From NCBI GenBank assembly GCA_035079385.1, contig JAVHKY010000016.1, forward strand, positions 5,937,501 to 6,001,500: 64,000 nucleotides of DNA, given 5' to 3'. Shown piece after piece: positions 1-10,773 of this stretch (its first letter is position 1; each line of letters opens with the position of its first letter). Made by a program: the position numbers and the translations under genes. The DNA is from Aspidiotus rigidus (lineage: Eukaryota; Arthropoda; Insecta; Hemiptera; Diaspididae). The notes beneath the pieces are model-generated. The model had not been told where the DNA came from. It did no database searches and was given only the letters and a program-made list of their open reading frames with translations.

Positions 1-1016
1 TAATCTATCAAATTATCATACCATTCACGTCCTATACCTCGGAGCCGTGCTTGCATATGATAAATAGTAGTTGTTTCTGTCCACTGGAATATATCACGAA
101 ATTGTTCCAATGTATGTATCCACTGTCTTGTAGTCCACTTTCTTTGGCTAGGATCATACTCTGGAATACTTTCCAACTTCATTGTCTGGTGCACCGGTAC
201 TGGCTTTCTCTTTTCATTTAGAAGCAAGTCTATCAGTTGTTCTTGAAGTTTCATTCTAGCCTGTAGATCTTCTGTGGAATCCAATCTAGCTCTCTTAGCT
301 AATCGTTCATCAGGACCCTCTTGAGTCCGCTTTCCTCGTTGAGCAGCATCCTCTTGGAAACCTTCGGTTTGCCTGGTCTTATATCTCCCTACATTGGGCC
401 ATACTTCATCAGTATTACCGCCCATATCTACTGATCTACCTGTTCGGCCTTGGGTCTCATACCCTTCGCATCCAACTCCAGGTATCTCAGTTTGGCCTCG
501 ACCTTCCGGTCCTCTCGGCCCCAATTCATTGTCAACTACAAGATCAATTCTATCCAGATTGATCTCTTCTCTTTGTTTTGAGCCGCAACCTCGAGGCTGT
601 CCTCGGATCTGTGCTCCACCCCGAATTGACCGCGATCCCCTAGCCTTCTGAGGAGTCGCTAGGCGATTCCCGCCTCCACGAGAACCCCTAATCAATCCTG
701 GGTGTTCTACACCTCTGCTCTGAGAATTCGTTTGATTCCCTGGGCGCTGCGGCACCGAGCGACCTCCAGGCTTCCTAGTGATCGCCGACCCACGTCTGCC
801 CACTCTTGGGTCTCTCCCTATCTCACGAGCAAAGGGCGCCAGGCTATCCGCCATTTCCTCTACAGAGTCTGCTACTCGGTCATTTTCATCATCCGCTTGA
901 TTATGTACATCAGCTTGTACTTCTTGGATTTCAAATTCTTCTTCATCAGCCGAACTCGGCGACATCTCTCTAATGAGCCGATTACCAGTGGCTCTCAACT
1001 TCTGTCTTGTCAACAT
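1..1016 (-). CDS. LTR-retrotransposon gag, N-terminal part, runs off left edge
   Basis: An open frame of about 338 codons starts at an ATG at 1016-1014, has a TAG stop in frame just upstream, and reaches position 1 with no stop. Residues about 15-60 are acidic (runs of Glu/Asp); the middle is rich in Gly, Arg, Pro and Gln with many RG/GR pairs. The last 70 or so residues before the edge look like the capsid-type retrotransposon gag domain: a segment of the type PEYDPSQRKWTTRQWI, then FRDIFQW, then YHMQARLRGIGREWYDNL. This is typical of gag from Ty3-like elements (family knowledge); it builds the particle shell. The uninterrupted frame suggests a fairly young copy. Protease, reverse transcriptase and the other LTR would lie left of the window. 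The class is inferred from the gag pattern only. Confidence 0.75.
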   Translation of the reverse strand, partial: MLTRQKLRATGNRLIREMSPSSADEEEFEIQEVQADVHNQADDENDRVADSVEEMADSLAPFAREIGRDPRVGRRGSAITRKPGGRSVPQRPGNQTNSQSRGVEHPGLIRGSRGGGNRLATPQKARGSRSIRGGAQIRGQPRGCGSKQREEINLDRIDLVVDNELGPRGPEGRGQTEIPGVGCEGYETQGRTGRSVDMGGNTDEVWPNVGRYKTRQTEGFQEDAAQRGKRTQEGPDERLAKRARLDSTEDLQARMKLQEQLIDLLLNEKRKPVPVHQTMKLESIPEYDPSQRKWTTRQWIHTLEQFRDIFQWTETTTIYHMQARLRGIGREWYDNLID

Positions 1017-1900
1017 GTTCTTCTATTCAAATCAGCGGGAACGGATTACTAATCCCACTTCTGAAATGTTACGAACGGGTATTTTCAGATCTTCTTTAAT
1101 GCGTGGCGCGATTGACTACGCCGAGGAGCGGGGTTTTAGGTAACCCCTGAAAGTCCCACCACCAACCACCTTTCACCTCCTTATTAAACGGTTCACTTTC
1201 GATGTACTGTCGAACCGGATAATATAACCGATCTATTGTCGCTCGGCTATTCTGACGTTAACAACCAGAGTGTTGGTAATTCCAAACACTCGCGACGGAT
1301 TCGCTAGGTACAGTATTTGCTAGAACGTCGTTTGGGAACCAAGACGACGACTGACAAATAAAGCTTCGCGCTATTACAACAATCTTGAACGCACTAGTCG
1401 GTAACCGAACTAGAAAACTGCTGGGAACCAAACAGTTGATTTTCCTTCAAATCTACCCTACTTATATGACGCGAAGTCGTACCGTATTGTGCGCATTCTC
1501 GTATATCGCGAATAATTATTTAATCAGCAAAAATCAACGGCCGTCTCTGATTGGTTAGGATGTCGCGAAATCGCTTTTCGTTCAAAATATCATAGCGATA
1601 TATGTAAAATGTGATTTCTTCTAATATCGGCGAATAAGAATCGTTCCTCTAAAAGTCGTCTTAAATCAGTCTCATTATTGGTCTTTTAACGAGGAGTCTT
1701 TTCATATAAAAACGTATTCCACTATAATCGGCAAGTATTGTACAGCGTTAGTTATCGCGGGATTGTTTTACTCTCGTTCGCTCGCATTTGAACGTACTCG
1801 CGTGCTGACGAAATTATCAGCTCGTAAAATAGACGAAATTATGAGGTCATAATACAATAATTAAGAAATTTTTTTGTCTTCATTTTATAATTTGTCTACT
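1017..1900 (-). mobile_element. Probable leader and LTR region of the gag-bearing element
   Basis: This stretch lies upstream of the gag start on the same strand and has no convincing coding frame. It is where the 5' LTR and primer-binding site should be. A TG...CA style outer end may sit near 1855 (reading TGTATTATGACC on the minus strand), but I could not fix both LTR borders or a primer-binding site, because the partner LTR is outside the window. Placement is by inference only. Confidence 0.3.
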
Positions 1901-4346
1901 TTCCAACGGGATCTTCGGGGGTCGGATGTGGCCCGCAGGCCGTAGGTTGAGCATGCCTGCCTCAACTGTTCCCTACCAATAGGTATCAGCTCCTCCCCAT
2001 TTTACCCATCTTACTTCCATAGGCCATACCCCAGTCAAAAATAGTTTTCAAACTATTTATGTGAATTATCAAGAAATTGACCAATATCCTACTTACCCCT
2101 CCCACTCCCTAAATATACTAAGCTACATACCGACGCCATTGTCACCCTTAGCTTCGCAGACGGTTCAAAGTTCAATAATGGTTTTGAATATTCCATTAAC
2201 GACCAAATTCCCCCTTACCGTCGCCGCAACTCTGTCTCAATCCTAACAGCAGAAATCCAAGTTATCTTCCAATGTTCATAGATTGACTCTCTCTCAGTGG
2301 TGTAAAGGAGGGGATAAAGGAGTCAACCTCCTCCCAAGACACAATAATTTTTCCAACAATTTTTTGTAACATTTTCTTTTCTCCCCCTTTTTCTTCAAAC
2401 CCACCCCAGAAAAACTTTCTGGTTACACCACTACTCTCTCCTTCTTCATCACCTACCTTTCTTAGTGCTTCTAATCTCCTGTCCACCTTGACAGCAATAT
2501 CTCCAACGTTTACTTCACTCATTTACTCGTTTCACGGATTCATACGAGTACCCTCATTATAGGCTTCTCATCCATCTTGTACTCCATAATAATCATCATC
2601 CGAGTCCGCAACAGAAGCAGAATCTGTGGTGTCGACCAAGCCGTAAAAGCTGTTGCGAGACTACCACGCATTACACCCCGAATCCTCTTCACTACATCCG
2701 GTCTCATCCGCACTGTCTCATTCATGTCAACATAGAATGAATATCGAACAACCTGGATTATAAAACACAGAAGTAAATAAAAATTGTCTTAAAATTGATA
2801 ATTCGTCGTGTTAATGGAAAACATGGAACTTTATTTGGAGGGACGGGCACAAAGTAATTTCCCAATAAACAAATATATCTTCAGCTCTGTTCAAATTGGG
2901 TTGGAAAATATTTAGATTGGCTTCTTTTAAATCCGATTTTGTAAAATAATAGTTTTGATGTTCAAAAATACAAGGGCGTCGGTTGTAAGTATCTTTTTCG
3001 GAACTGAACCAACTATCAACCTTCAACGAGGACCAAGCGACATCAAGCTATTTTCTGTCACTTCTCGTAATACTTGCGATTAATGCAATTTCGCATCTAA
3101 ACAATTACTCCACACAGTAGCATTGCTTGATTTATCAATTTATTCTCTACCGTTACATTTTTATAAGTATGACGTCATCATATAGTGATGTCATCAGCCG
3201 TGAGTCCGTGACCCTGAGGCCCCTCAACTATGACGTCATGAACCATGACCCCGAGCTTGATTATGAAATATGTGAGTTCGATCCTAGACCCCTCATTATT
3301 CTAATGTATAAGTGTTTTAGTATAGGCTTTTATTCTGTTGTATGTTAGGCTTCTATTAGGCCTGGTTTCTGTACGCCTAGGTAGGCCTAGTGTAGTTCAA
3401 TATTGATATCCATACAAAAGCAAACGAGCAACGCGAATGAGTTCTCGAAAGCTAGATAGCCCAACTTACACTTCACCACATATACACTATAGTCCCAAAA
3501 CAGGGCGTACGCCTCTGTAAGAAAAATTCACAAGCTAGTCCATGATCTTATCACAGAGCAGGCGTGGTCTTAGGATATAAATGAGTTGTCTAGGCCCTAA
3601 TAATCCTATATACTGTATCCCTTCTCTTATGATAAACTATGACGTCATCAACCGTGACTCCGAGCCTGAATCTGAAATTTTTGAGTTCAATCCACTTCTC
3701 CTCATCCTTATAGGTAATCTAGAAGTGGTTTAGTACAGGTTTTTATTGACTCATTCGTTTATTCGCAATTTAATTTATTCAATGATTTTTGTCTTTGCTT
3801 GAAATACAAGAAAATACTCGGCGCTTTGCGCCTCGCCAAGGGGCGGTTGGACCCTCTCTCCCAATGATGTAGTTTTCAGATAAACTGAAATTGTAGAGCG
3901 GGGAACACTTTGTTTTGGGAGCGAAAAGTTCTCAGGAAATTTTGTAATTTCACTTTCGAAATGGTGCATCTCCGTCTCTCTTATTCATGGATTTGGATTC
4001 AGGGCGTCGAGACGCATCTAATAGACGCCTTAAACGCCTTTTTTCAACCGTTTTTCAAAAAAATCACATTTTTGGCCATAAATTGCTAACCGTTTGAGAT
4101 ACGATATTGTGCTGCAAAATGTTGTCCGTATTATCAAGAATGCATATTTAAAAACATAAGTATTGGCAAAATGTTTACAAAATAATGTGTTTAATTTTCT
4201 TGATATGACAGACAGACTTTTACGCAGATTGTAGTGTCGGGCTGGTCTATCTTTCTTTCAGGAATATGTGTAACAAAGAATATGATTTTTGTAAGACACC
4301 ATTGCTTTACGATTTGAAGTCACTATAAAGATTCTGAATTTTACAG
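1901..4346. other. Intergenic stretch, no supported gene
   Basis: Only short unconvincing frames occur here. Minus-strand frames at 2262-2522 and 2540-2725 show no recognisable domain and lack splice context. The stretch carries the CRE-containing repeat pair described separately and several TAGGCCTA palindromes. Earlier exons of the zinc-finger gene could be here or to the left; I could not identify them. Confidence 0.4.
3228..3726. repeat. Diverged direct repeat pair carrying CRE palindromes
   Basis: Two copies of about 85-90 bp, near 3228-3312 and 3638-3726, share the order CTATGACGTCAT, then AACCGTGA-like sequence, CCGAGC, GA(G)TTCGATCC-like sequence and CTCATTAT/CTCATCCTT. A further TGACGTCATCA lies at 3169-3180. 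Similar GACGTCA-bearing pieces recur near 20330, 21058, 22018, 26877 and 63157, so this looks like a dispersed repeat family rather than a local regulatory element. Confidence 0.5.
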
Positions 4347-4645
4347 GTGAACGACCATTCAAATGCGACGCCGAAAAATGCGGAAAGAGTTTTACCCGGA
4401 ATGAGGAATTAACGAGGCACAAGCGGATACATACGGGTTTGAGGCCGTTTCCTTGTGATCAATGCGGAAAACGGTTCGGACGGAAAGATCATCTGAAGAA
4501 GCACATTCGTACCCATTACCCACCACCTAAACCAGTATACTACGACCCCAATGGTTTACTCTCGCTGTACCCTGTCTTATTCGGATGTAATTTGAACGTC
4601 CAGCTTGAGGATGCGTATTCTCTTCCTATGCCCACCACCGCATGA
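4347..4645 (+). CDS. C2H2 zinc-finger transcription factor, last exon
   Basis: The exon follows an acceptor ending TTTTACAG at 4346 and begins in phase 1, completing the Gly of a GERPF linker. Two fingers follow. The first is [23 protein letters not shown] (C-x4-C-x12-H-x3-H spacing); the second follows the linker TGLRP and reads [21 protein letters not shown] (C-x2-C-x12-H-x3-H). A 40-residue tail rich in Pro, Tyr and Leu then leads to the TGA at 4643-4645. The RxDEL/RxDHL-like helix positions recall EGR/Sp-type fingers, which bind GC-rich DNA in the nucleus (family knowledge). Because the exon opens with a linker, at least one more finger must be encoded upstream. I do not assign an orthologue. 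An AATAAA lies 370 bp downstream. Confidence 0.85.
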
Positions 4646-5015
4646 GAACAAATAATTCAGTCCAATTGCTTTTTTAATTTTTGTTCGGATATGATTCGAA
4701 TATAAATTGACAAGTAATGTACAGTGTATTTGTATTTGTATTTTTTTTTTTTTTTTTTTTTGGCACCAATTGTACCTGAATATTACAAGGAGTTGAAGAA
4801 TTCTAAAGTAAAATCTGTTCAGAACGTAAAACGGATGGAGATTTTTCTATTTTGAAGGAATTTTAAATTAGGTATTGAATAATATTATGTATTCTTTCTT
4901 TCATTGACTCGTTCATGTGTTTTGTCAACAGAAACGCGAATTAATTTCTAGTTTTTTGATAATTATTTTTGAAAAACTTTACGAAATTTTTGCCAATATT
5001 TTTTATATGTTGTTG

Positions 5016-5021
5016 AATAAA
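5016..5021 (+). terminator. Poly(A) signal for the zinc-finger gene
   Basis: AATAAA in TTGAATAAAATTT, about 370 bp after the zinc-finger stop codon and before the next promoter at 5518. It is the best-placed hexamer, but such hexamers are common in AT-rich DNA. Confidence 0.45.
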
Positions 5022-5517
5022 ATTTACCAATTTTTTTGTATTATTTACTTTGTATGTATGAATTATTTTCATTGTTAAAGGAGGTTGTAGAGCGCTTCGT
5101 GACAAATTCGTGCTAGAGTAGGTTTATGCCTCGTTAAAAATTATTATCAATCCTTACTACCAGCGTTACTACCTAGTTGATTTAATACAAGTATCACAAT
5201 CAATTTCTATCATATCCGTATTTTAGACAGGTAAATTCGTCAAGAGTTTTTAGTATTTGTTTGAACTCAATAGAAATGTTTCTACGACAATCGGTTGGTA
5301 TTTTTAAAAGCTCTGGCGAAGAGTACATAAAAGTTATTCTGTAGTCTTGCAAACAAAGCTGAATACTAATGCGGAAGAGAATTAGAATATTTTCGCAAGT
5401 GACAATATTATATTTGTACCTAAGATCAATGTTTGTATTTGAGACTACAGGTACGTTTCTAGGTTGCTCACACTTTGGAATCTAAATTAAATGTCGCAAA
5501 ACAAACTCATTTTTGGG

Positions 5518-5554
5518 TATAAAAGGAGAGCGGAAATGCCCTTCTTTATCAGTT
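5518..5554 (+). promoter_or_regulatory. Core promoter: TATA box plus TCAGT initiator
   Basis: TATAAAA at 5518-5524 is followed by TATCAGTT, with the initiator A at 5551, 33 bp from the first T of the TATA box. TCAGT is the classic arthropod initiator and the spacing is canonical (family knowledge). The predicted 5' UTR of about 90 nt leads to the ATG at 5642. Confidence 0.6.
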
Positions 5555-5641
5555 GAACTCAATTTTAGTTCCAAGCTCGTAGAAGTACTAAGTCACTCTC
5601 CAATACTTTGTGGCACTTTTTGGTCGTTCAATTTTATAAAG

Positions 5642-5710
5642 ATGGGTGTTCTATTGTTTTACATTTTGTTTCTTCTTGCTGCGATCGATTTATTCGTTGA
5701 ATTTGCCGAG
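5642..5710 (+). CDS. Signal-peptide first exon of a small secreted protein (candidate)
   Basis: The ATG at 5642 opens 23 codons of strongly hydrophobic sequence (MGVLLFYILFLLAAIDLF then VEFAE), followed at once by a good donor, GAG|GTATGT, in phase 0. It sits 91 bp downstream of the predicted initiator. This is what a secretory first exon looks like. The partner exon is not certain. The cysteine-rich piece beginning after the acceptor CATTTGCAG at 9444 is in the matching phase 0, so a 3.7 kb intron is possible. Reading straight on past the donor gives only a non-descript tail ending near 5737. Confidence 0.45.
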
Positions 5711-7096
5711 GTATGTATTCATTTTAAGCTGCGTTAAAATCGGTAAAATCAAGAGGACGAAAAACTTCGAAAATTTTTGGAAAGAACTTTGCCAAACCTT
5801 TTACCAAGACACATTCTTGGAATGCAGTCTATTTTATACAAGTGGCCCGCATCAAATTCTTATAACCACCTCTAAATCCCTTGAATTTTGACTCAATTTA
5901 TCAGAAGCGAGGAAAAAACTATCAATAAAAAAAAAATATGAAGCAAAAGCGAATCAAAACCGTAATTTTTAAACTTTTATATCTTTTTCTTAATGCGTAG
6001 TAGTGGTCGTAAGGTAGTAAGTTGAATCTTTGGGCTTTGTTCACGTGCTTTTCTTCCCTTCTTTTGAGCCGTGTTGGTCTCTAACCTAAGCCAATTTTTT
6101 AAACTAGGGCAAACAATAATTGTTTTTGCACTTTTTGAAAGAAATCGTGATTGAGTGAAAAATGGCCATGTCCACATACAATTTTCGGTATTGGCTACGA
6201 CGCAAGTTTGAAAAATCGGATTCATTAGCCTTTCATCATTTTTTTGTCCTTATTATAAAGTCCTACTGATTTTTTACCATGATCGACAAAGGATCATTTT
6301 TTTTATTTCCCCGTAGTAAGTTCTGACGTACTTTTACATTCATTTTATGGTGTTACGTCGGTTTCCGATGGGTAAAAATTTTTAATTTATCAAAAAGAAA
6401 AAAAATGTGTAAGTTGTCTAGTCTGGGTATTAAAAAATATTAATGTTGAGATAACACTAAAAATAAGAAATTTTAGGGCAAATTGAAATGATCCTCATTA
6501 AATATCTGTTTCATCATCGTAATAAGTCTCATTCATTATTTCTTAAAATCACTTGCCATTACCTGCACAACAAATTAAAACTTTTCGAAATGTACTTATA
6601 GAAGAACAAGAATATCTGATTCTGAAAACATTTTTCACACCTGATTTAATAACATGTTATTTGCCGTCCTCCCCCTTCGTTTTTCGTAAATGTGTCTTTT
6701 ATTATCTGCAATCTTATACAATTTGTTACGAAGAGCATCAAATTCTGAAGCGAGTGTTACGAAAAGATGTGTCACGCTTCGTATAAGGAGCCACGGTAGC
6801 GAAACGTCTCAAGATCGGGGAAAATAAGGACACAAGCACGAAAAATGAATAACGACACTCAAATACTGTTGCTCTTGAATATTTCGAAAAATTCAGTTGT
6901 GTTATTTTCATTTTACCGTTTTTAAGGAATTTTGAATGAATCGAATATTTTTTGAGGTGTAAGTACCGATAGGTCAGGAAAACGATCTGAGAATATTTCG
7001 GTACCGGTATACTTGAAAAATTTTGCAAGATGTAGCTCGAGAAAACGATAAAATTCGAGAATATTTTCGAGTTTTTAATATTTTTTGTGATATAAA

Positions 7097-7582
7097 TATT
7101 TTGGTGCTTGGCAAACTTTTCGAAATGTAGCTCAAGAAAATGAGATTTGAGAATATTTACGGACTTCATATTTTGAAACCCGAGAAACAACCAAGTATAA
7201 GAAAGTTTTTCTACTAAAATATTTTGTCAATTTTAATTTAAAAATAATAAAATATTCTTATTTTGGTGCTTGGCAAACTTTTCGAAATGTAGCTCAAGAA
7301 AATGAGATTTGAGAATATTTACGGACTTCATATTTTAAAACCCGAGAAACAACCAAGTATAAGAAAGTTTTTCTACTAAAATATTTTGTCAATTTTAATT
7401 TAAAAATAATAAAATATTCTTATTTTGGTGCTTGGCAAACTTTTCGAAATGTAGCTCAAGAAAATGAGATTTGAGAATATTTACGGACTTCATATTTTAA
7501 AACCCGAGAAACAACCAAGTATAAGAAAGTTTTTCTACTAAAATATTTTGTCAATTTTAATTTAAAAATAATAAAATAATCT
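7097..7582. repeat. Tandem repeat, three copies of about 162 bp
   Basis: The marker TTGGTGCTTGGC starts at 7101, 7263 and 7425, giving a period of 162 bp. Copies are almost identical; a visible difference is ATTTTGAAA in copy 1 against ATTTTAAAA in copies 2 and 3. The array decays after about 7582. Near-identity implies recent expansion or homogenisation. Confidence 0.9.
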
Positions 7583-8268
7583 ATTTCTATTTTGAATCAG
7601 AATGTACCGTAATATATTATAAGGAACTAATTAATTCCATCTTTTGACATTTTATTCGAATGGATGCGATTCTCCGAGTTACAACTCGACATACTGGAAA
7701 ATAGGTACCCGAAAATTGCAAAAGCCGCAGATTATCCAACAGGAATACACCTCCTCGGAAAACTCGAAGAATTTTCAATTATAAATTTACAGAAATTAGG
7801 GGACCAGCAGACATTTAGCTGATCAAAAAATTCTTGTAGTTCTTCGTGAGGAGTATATCGTTCTATTCTGCGGCTTTTACAATTCTGTTCCTTACTATTT
7901 CGAGTATTCTCAAAATATTCTCTCACGCCCTAAATCATGAAAAATTTTCGAAGTTCGATAATATTCTTGAACTTCATCATTTTCTCGAACTCAAAAACAC
8001 ACCCTGATTGTGATAAGAAACCGACCCCATTTCTTTATTCGAAGGAACCTGACAGCGGAAGAGTCGCTGCAGGTGGCAATATACGGAAGCTGGGCCCAAG
8101 AAGGTGACCGTGATATTAATACAATATTTTATGGCGAAAAAAAATTTTCAAACTTATAAGAAATTAAAGATCGCGCAACTATCGAACCAAAAATCATTAA
8201 GATATCTTCTGGTAACCTTTAGTTAATACAAGGAACAACAATCCTCAAGCTTTCTCAGAATTCATAAC

Positions 8269-8505
8269 TCAAGTTATTCGCGATTTTTTGGCTTCATTTT
8301 CTACGTCCAACATATGTAGCCAAATCGCATGGTCATTTTCTTGGTCCAGAACTACTAACCTGCCAATTACAACTACTACAGATGTTAGGTATAGGCCTAT
8401 GTGCAGCGATACTAGCGCGCGATCGCTCTGTCGAAGTCCCGTCTTGACGCTGATATGTTCTAACACTTGAACGGTATGAACCTGCGATGCGAGTTCGTAG
8501 ACCAC
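8269..8505 (-). pseudogene. Possible degraded LINE reverse-transcriptase fragment
   Basis: The minus-strand frame contains VKTGLRQSD, reminiscent of the TGLRQGD motif that precedes the catalytic loop in non-LTR reverse transcriptases. Little else is recognisable, the frame is short, and no poly(A) tail or target duplication was seen. A weak call. Confidence 0.25.
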
Positions 8506-9296
8506 TAAGTTGTGTTGGTAAAACGATGCGATGTCAGGATTTGTACGACAGCTTCACGGCAAACTTCAGCAAACCCGACATGGACGTCTCAACCATATGA
8601 CGAAGTTAAATCAGACTAGGCTACTCCACTTCCGATCTACTTTCAAATTGTATGGGTAACGCTTCATCATCAATGTATCTCTGAACGGTGTGCCAAAAGT
8701 ACCAAAATACGTACTAACGCCGCACTAAGATGTATTGAAGAATCTTGTTCCAACGGTAACATTGTTGAACAAACAGCATGGATCCGTCGTCTGGTAGAAC
8801 AGGTCCGCGGGGCATTAATAGGACCGACCCTGAAGTGCGAAAACTGATTTCAAGACTCCGTCTTCTCCTCTAACCTTGGGTTGGGGAGACGACAGTGAAA
8901 ACGACCAACCTTGAGGATCTTATTGACCTTTTCCATCCTGAGCACAGTCTTCTTCTAAAAAAACAAAAAAAGTGTACTGTGTGTTAGGTTTAGTATAATG
9001 AATACTATAAGGATACAGATTCCAAAGTAGCGGAAGTCGAAATTTTTCTAAATCTCTTGGAAAGGTTGAGGTCTTTGATGACGTTATAAAGCGTCTTAAA
9101 ACTTTCGACTGATCTCTAGCCCAAAGATGAGTACGTGTAAAAAAAAGAAAAAAGATGCCATTGTCACAACAATGATAAGGTAGGAGGAATTCATATTTTC
9201 TACGCATCCGGCGTCTGTGAAACCCGCCCTTCTTGCTTAACACGCGTACAACGCGCGAGTTTTGGTAACCAGCAAGTATCGATAAATAGCCTGACA

Positions 9297-9302
9297 TATA
9301 AA
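9297..9302 (+). promoter_or_regulatory. TATA box upstream of the small peptide ORF
   Basis: TATAAA lies 103 bp upstream of the ATG at 9400. No TCAGT initiator is visible at +30 (the sequence there is pyrimidine-rich, CTTCTCTCTTTTACC), so this is less convincing than the promoter at 5518. It supports, but does not prove, a separate transcription start for the 9400 ORF. Confidence 0.35.
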
Positions 9303-9399
9303 CTCCAAAACCTCAAGAAACTTCTCTCTTTTACCCCTCCGTCACCCTTGTATCGAGCGTAGAACATCACTGAGCTGATAAAATGGACTAATCATCAAG

Positions 9400-9516
9400 A
9401 TGAAGATTGGAGTTTTTGTACTGATTTCTTTCCTACATTTGCAGGCTTGCCAAATCCCCACGGACTGTCCAGGGTATGAATTATGCGATAACGGAGTGTG
9501 CGGAAAAGATTGGTAG
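9400..9516 (+). CDS. Small secreted cysteine-rich peptide, 38 residues
   Basis: The ATG at 9400 (A at -3) opens 38 codons ending in TAG at 9514-9516. Residues 1-16 (MKIGVFVLISFLHLQA) form a signal peptide. The remaining 22 residues hold four cysteines spaced C-x5-C-x5-C-x4-C, with the core DCPGYELCDNGVCG. The DCP...C..G.C pattern resembles half-units of EB or Dickkopf-type modules, but the peptide is too short to place in a family and I assign no function. Oddity: the bases coding the signal peptide also form a perfect acceptor (TTTCCTACATTTGCAG|GCT) in phase 0, so the mature part could instead be exon 2 of the gene starting at 5642. A donor-like CCAGG|GTATGA also exists inside. An AATAAA follows about 100 bp later. 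Secretion is inferred. Confidence 0.5.
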   Translation: MKIGVFVLISFLHLQACQIPTDCPGYELCDNGVCGKDW

Positions 9517-9618
9517 TATCATAGCCTTCGGAATAGGTCACAAGCTCGATGTTATAGTCATTTATCTGCAATGTATTGTATCAACTAATAGTTATATACT
9601 GCGATGGAAAAAATATAA

Positions 9619-9624
9619 AATAAA
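9619..9624 (+). terminator. Poly(A) signal for the small peptide gene
   Basis: AATAAA about 100 bp after the stop of the 38-residue ORF, immediately before a MITE. Placement is sensible for either gene model. Confidence 0.4.
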
Positions 9625-9628
9625 AATA

Positions 9629-10079
9629 CAGTGGAAACTCTATATAACGAACCCCTATACAACGAATTCCTCTATATTACGAATTTTTCCTCGGTCCCTC
9701 CCCCTTCAATGAATTTTACGTGTTAAAAAATCTCTTTATAACGAACAATTCACTCTATATAACGAATTTTCTACAGAAATCTTGTCATTTTTTCCAAAAA
9801 AATGTCGATTTCTGGCCTGAATTCAAACTTTTTTCTGAAAATTCTGATTCTTTGGTAAACATTTGAATATTTTCTCCAGAAAATTTGAATTTTGACGAAT
9901 ATTTCAACATTTCCTTCTAACAATGTCAACTTTCAGGTGAAATTTGGAAATTTTTGTCATTCAAAATGAAATGTGGAACTTCGCAAAAATAAGAAAAAAA
10001 TGAATTTCTTTTTAACGAATTTTCTATATAACGAATTTTTTTGTGGTCCCTTCAGATTCGTTATATAGAGTTTCCACTG
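9629..10079. mobile_element. Pogo/Tigger-like MITE with TA target duplication
   Basis: Terminal inverted repeats begin CAGTGGAAACTCTATATAACGAA on the left and mirror this on the right, ending ...TTTCCACTG. TA dinucleotides flank both ends (9627-9628 and 10080-10081). Internal subrepeats of TATATAACGAATT occur near both ends. No transposase is encoded, so it is non-autonomous. CAGTGG-type ends with a TA duplication are typical of the Tc1/mariner-pogo group (family knowledge). The duplication is followed by an AAT-rich microsatellite to about 10115. Confidence 0.85.
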
Positions 10080-10773
10080 TAATAATAATAATAATGATAA
10101 TAATAATAATAATGTTCAGGCTTCTTTATTGTAAAATAATTGCAAAATAAAAAAATAGCTAGCTTTTTGATTGTGTTATTCTTATAGAACGTGTATCGTC
10201 ATAGAATCGGGCGGAGAAGGAGTGAAACAACGTCAATTATATATCAATCAAAGTTTCGAATGATCGATACATCAAAATCAATTGAGCAACCGAATCGTCA
10301 CTCTTATATTGTATTTCATATAAGATCTGCAAAATGGCGACGCATTTATGTAGGCAGTAGGGACACCTTCCTATTCCGCTGTCATCAAACCGTTACCCCA
10401 CTGTCCACCCAAATACGTCGCCTTTTTGGAGATTTTATATGAATTAATACCCTTCAAAACAGGCGAATCGTACTGCATATTCAGCAGGGTCAGCACTAGT
10501 ATCGCGCACCACTCAAACGGTACTGAGGAACTATCGCTTGGATGTATAGCCACCCGTCTTCCATAGTGGAGGGGTGCGGATTACGAATGCAGTGATTTTG
10601 TTTTCTTCAACACCGGTATCGACACTTTCGGGAGTAACTTCAGTGTTGCAAAAATTTCCTCAGTGACCCCCCCCCCATCTTCGCAACAGTGCTCCCAGGT
10701 ACGCAAACTTTAACAAAATCTACAGGCACAACTTGGAGCTAAATTGCAGTTGGAGTCTTATCTACTTCTGTCT

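Larger units (their letters stand above)
5711..9296. other. Non-coding stretch (possible intron) with a tandem repeat
   Basis: No supported exon was found. It contains the 162 bp tandem repeat at 7097-7582 and a weak reverse-transcriptase-like trace near 8269-8505. Longer frames at 6738-7190 (-) and 8920-9297 (-) are AT-biased and have no recognisable domain. If the exons at 5642 and 9445 belong together, all of this is one intron. Confidence 0.4.
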
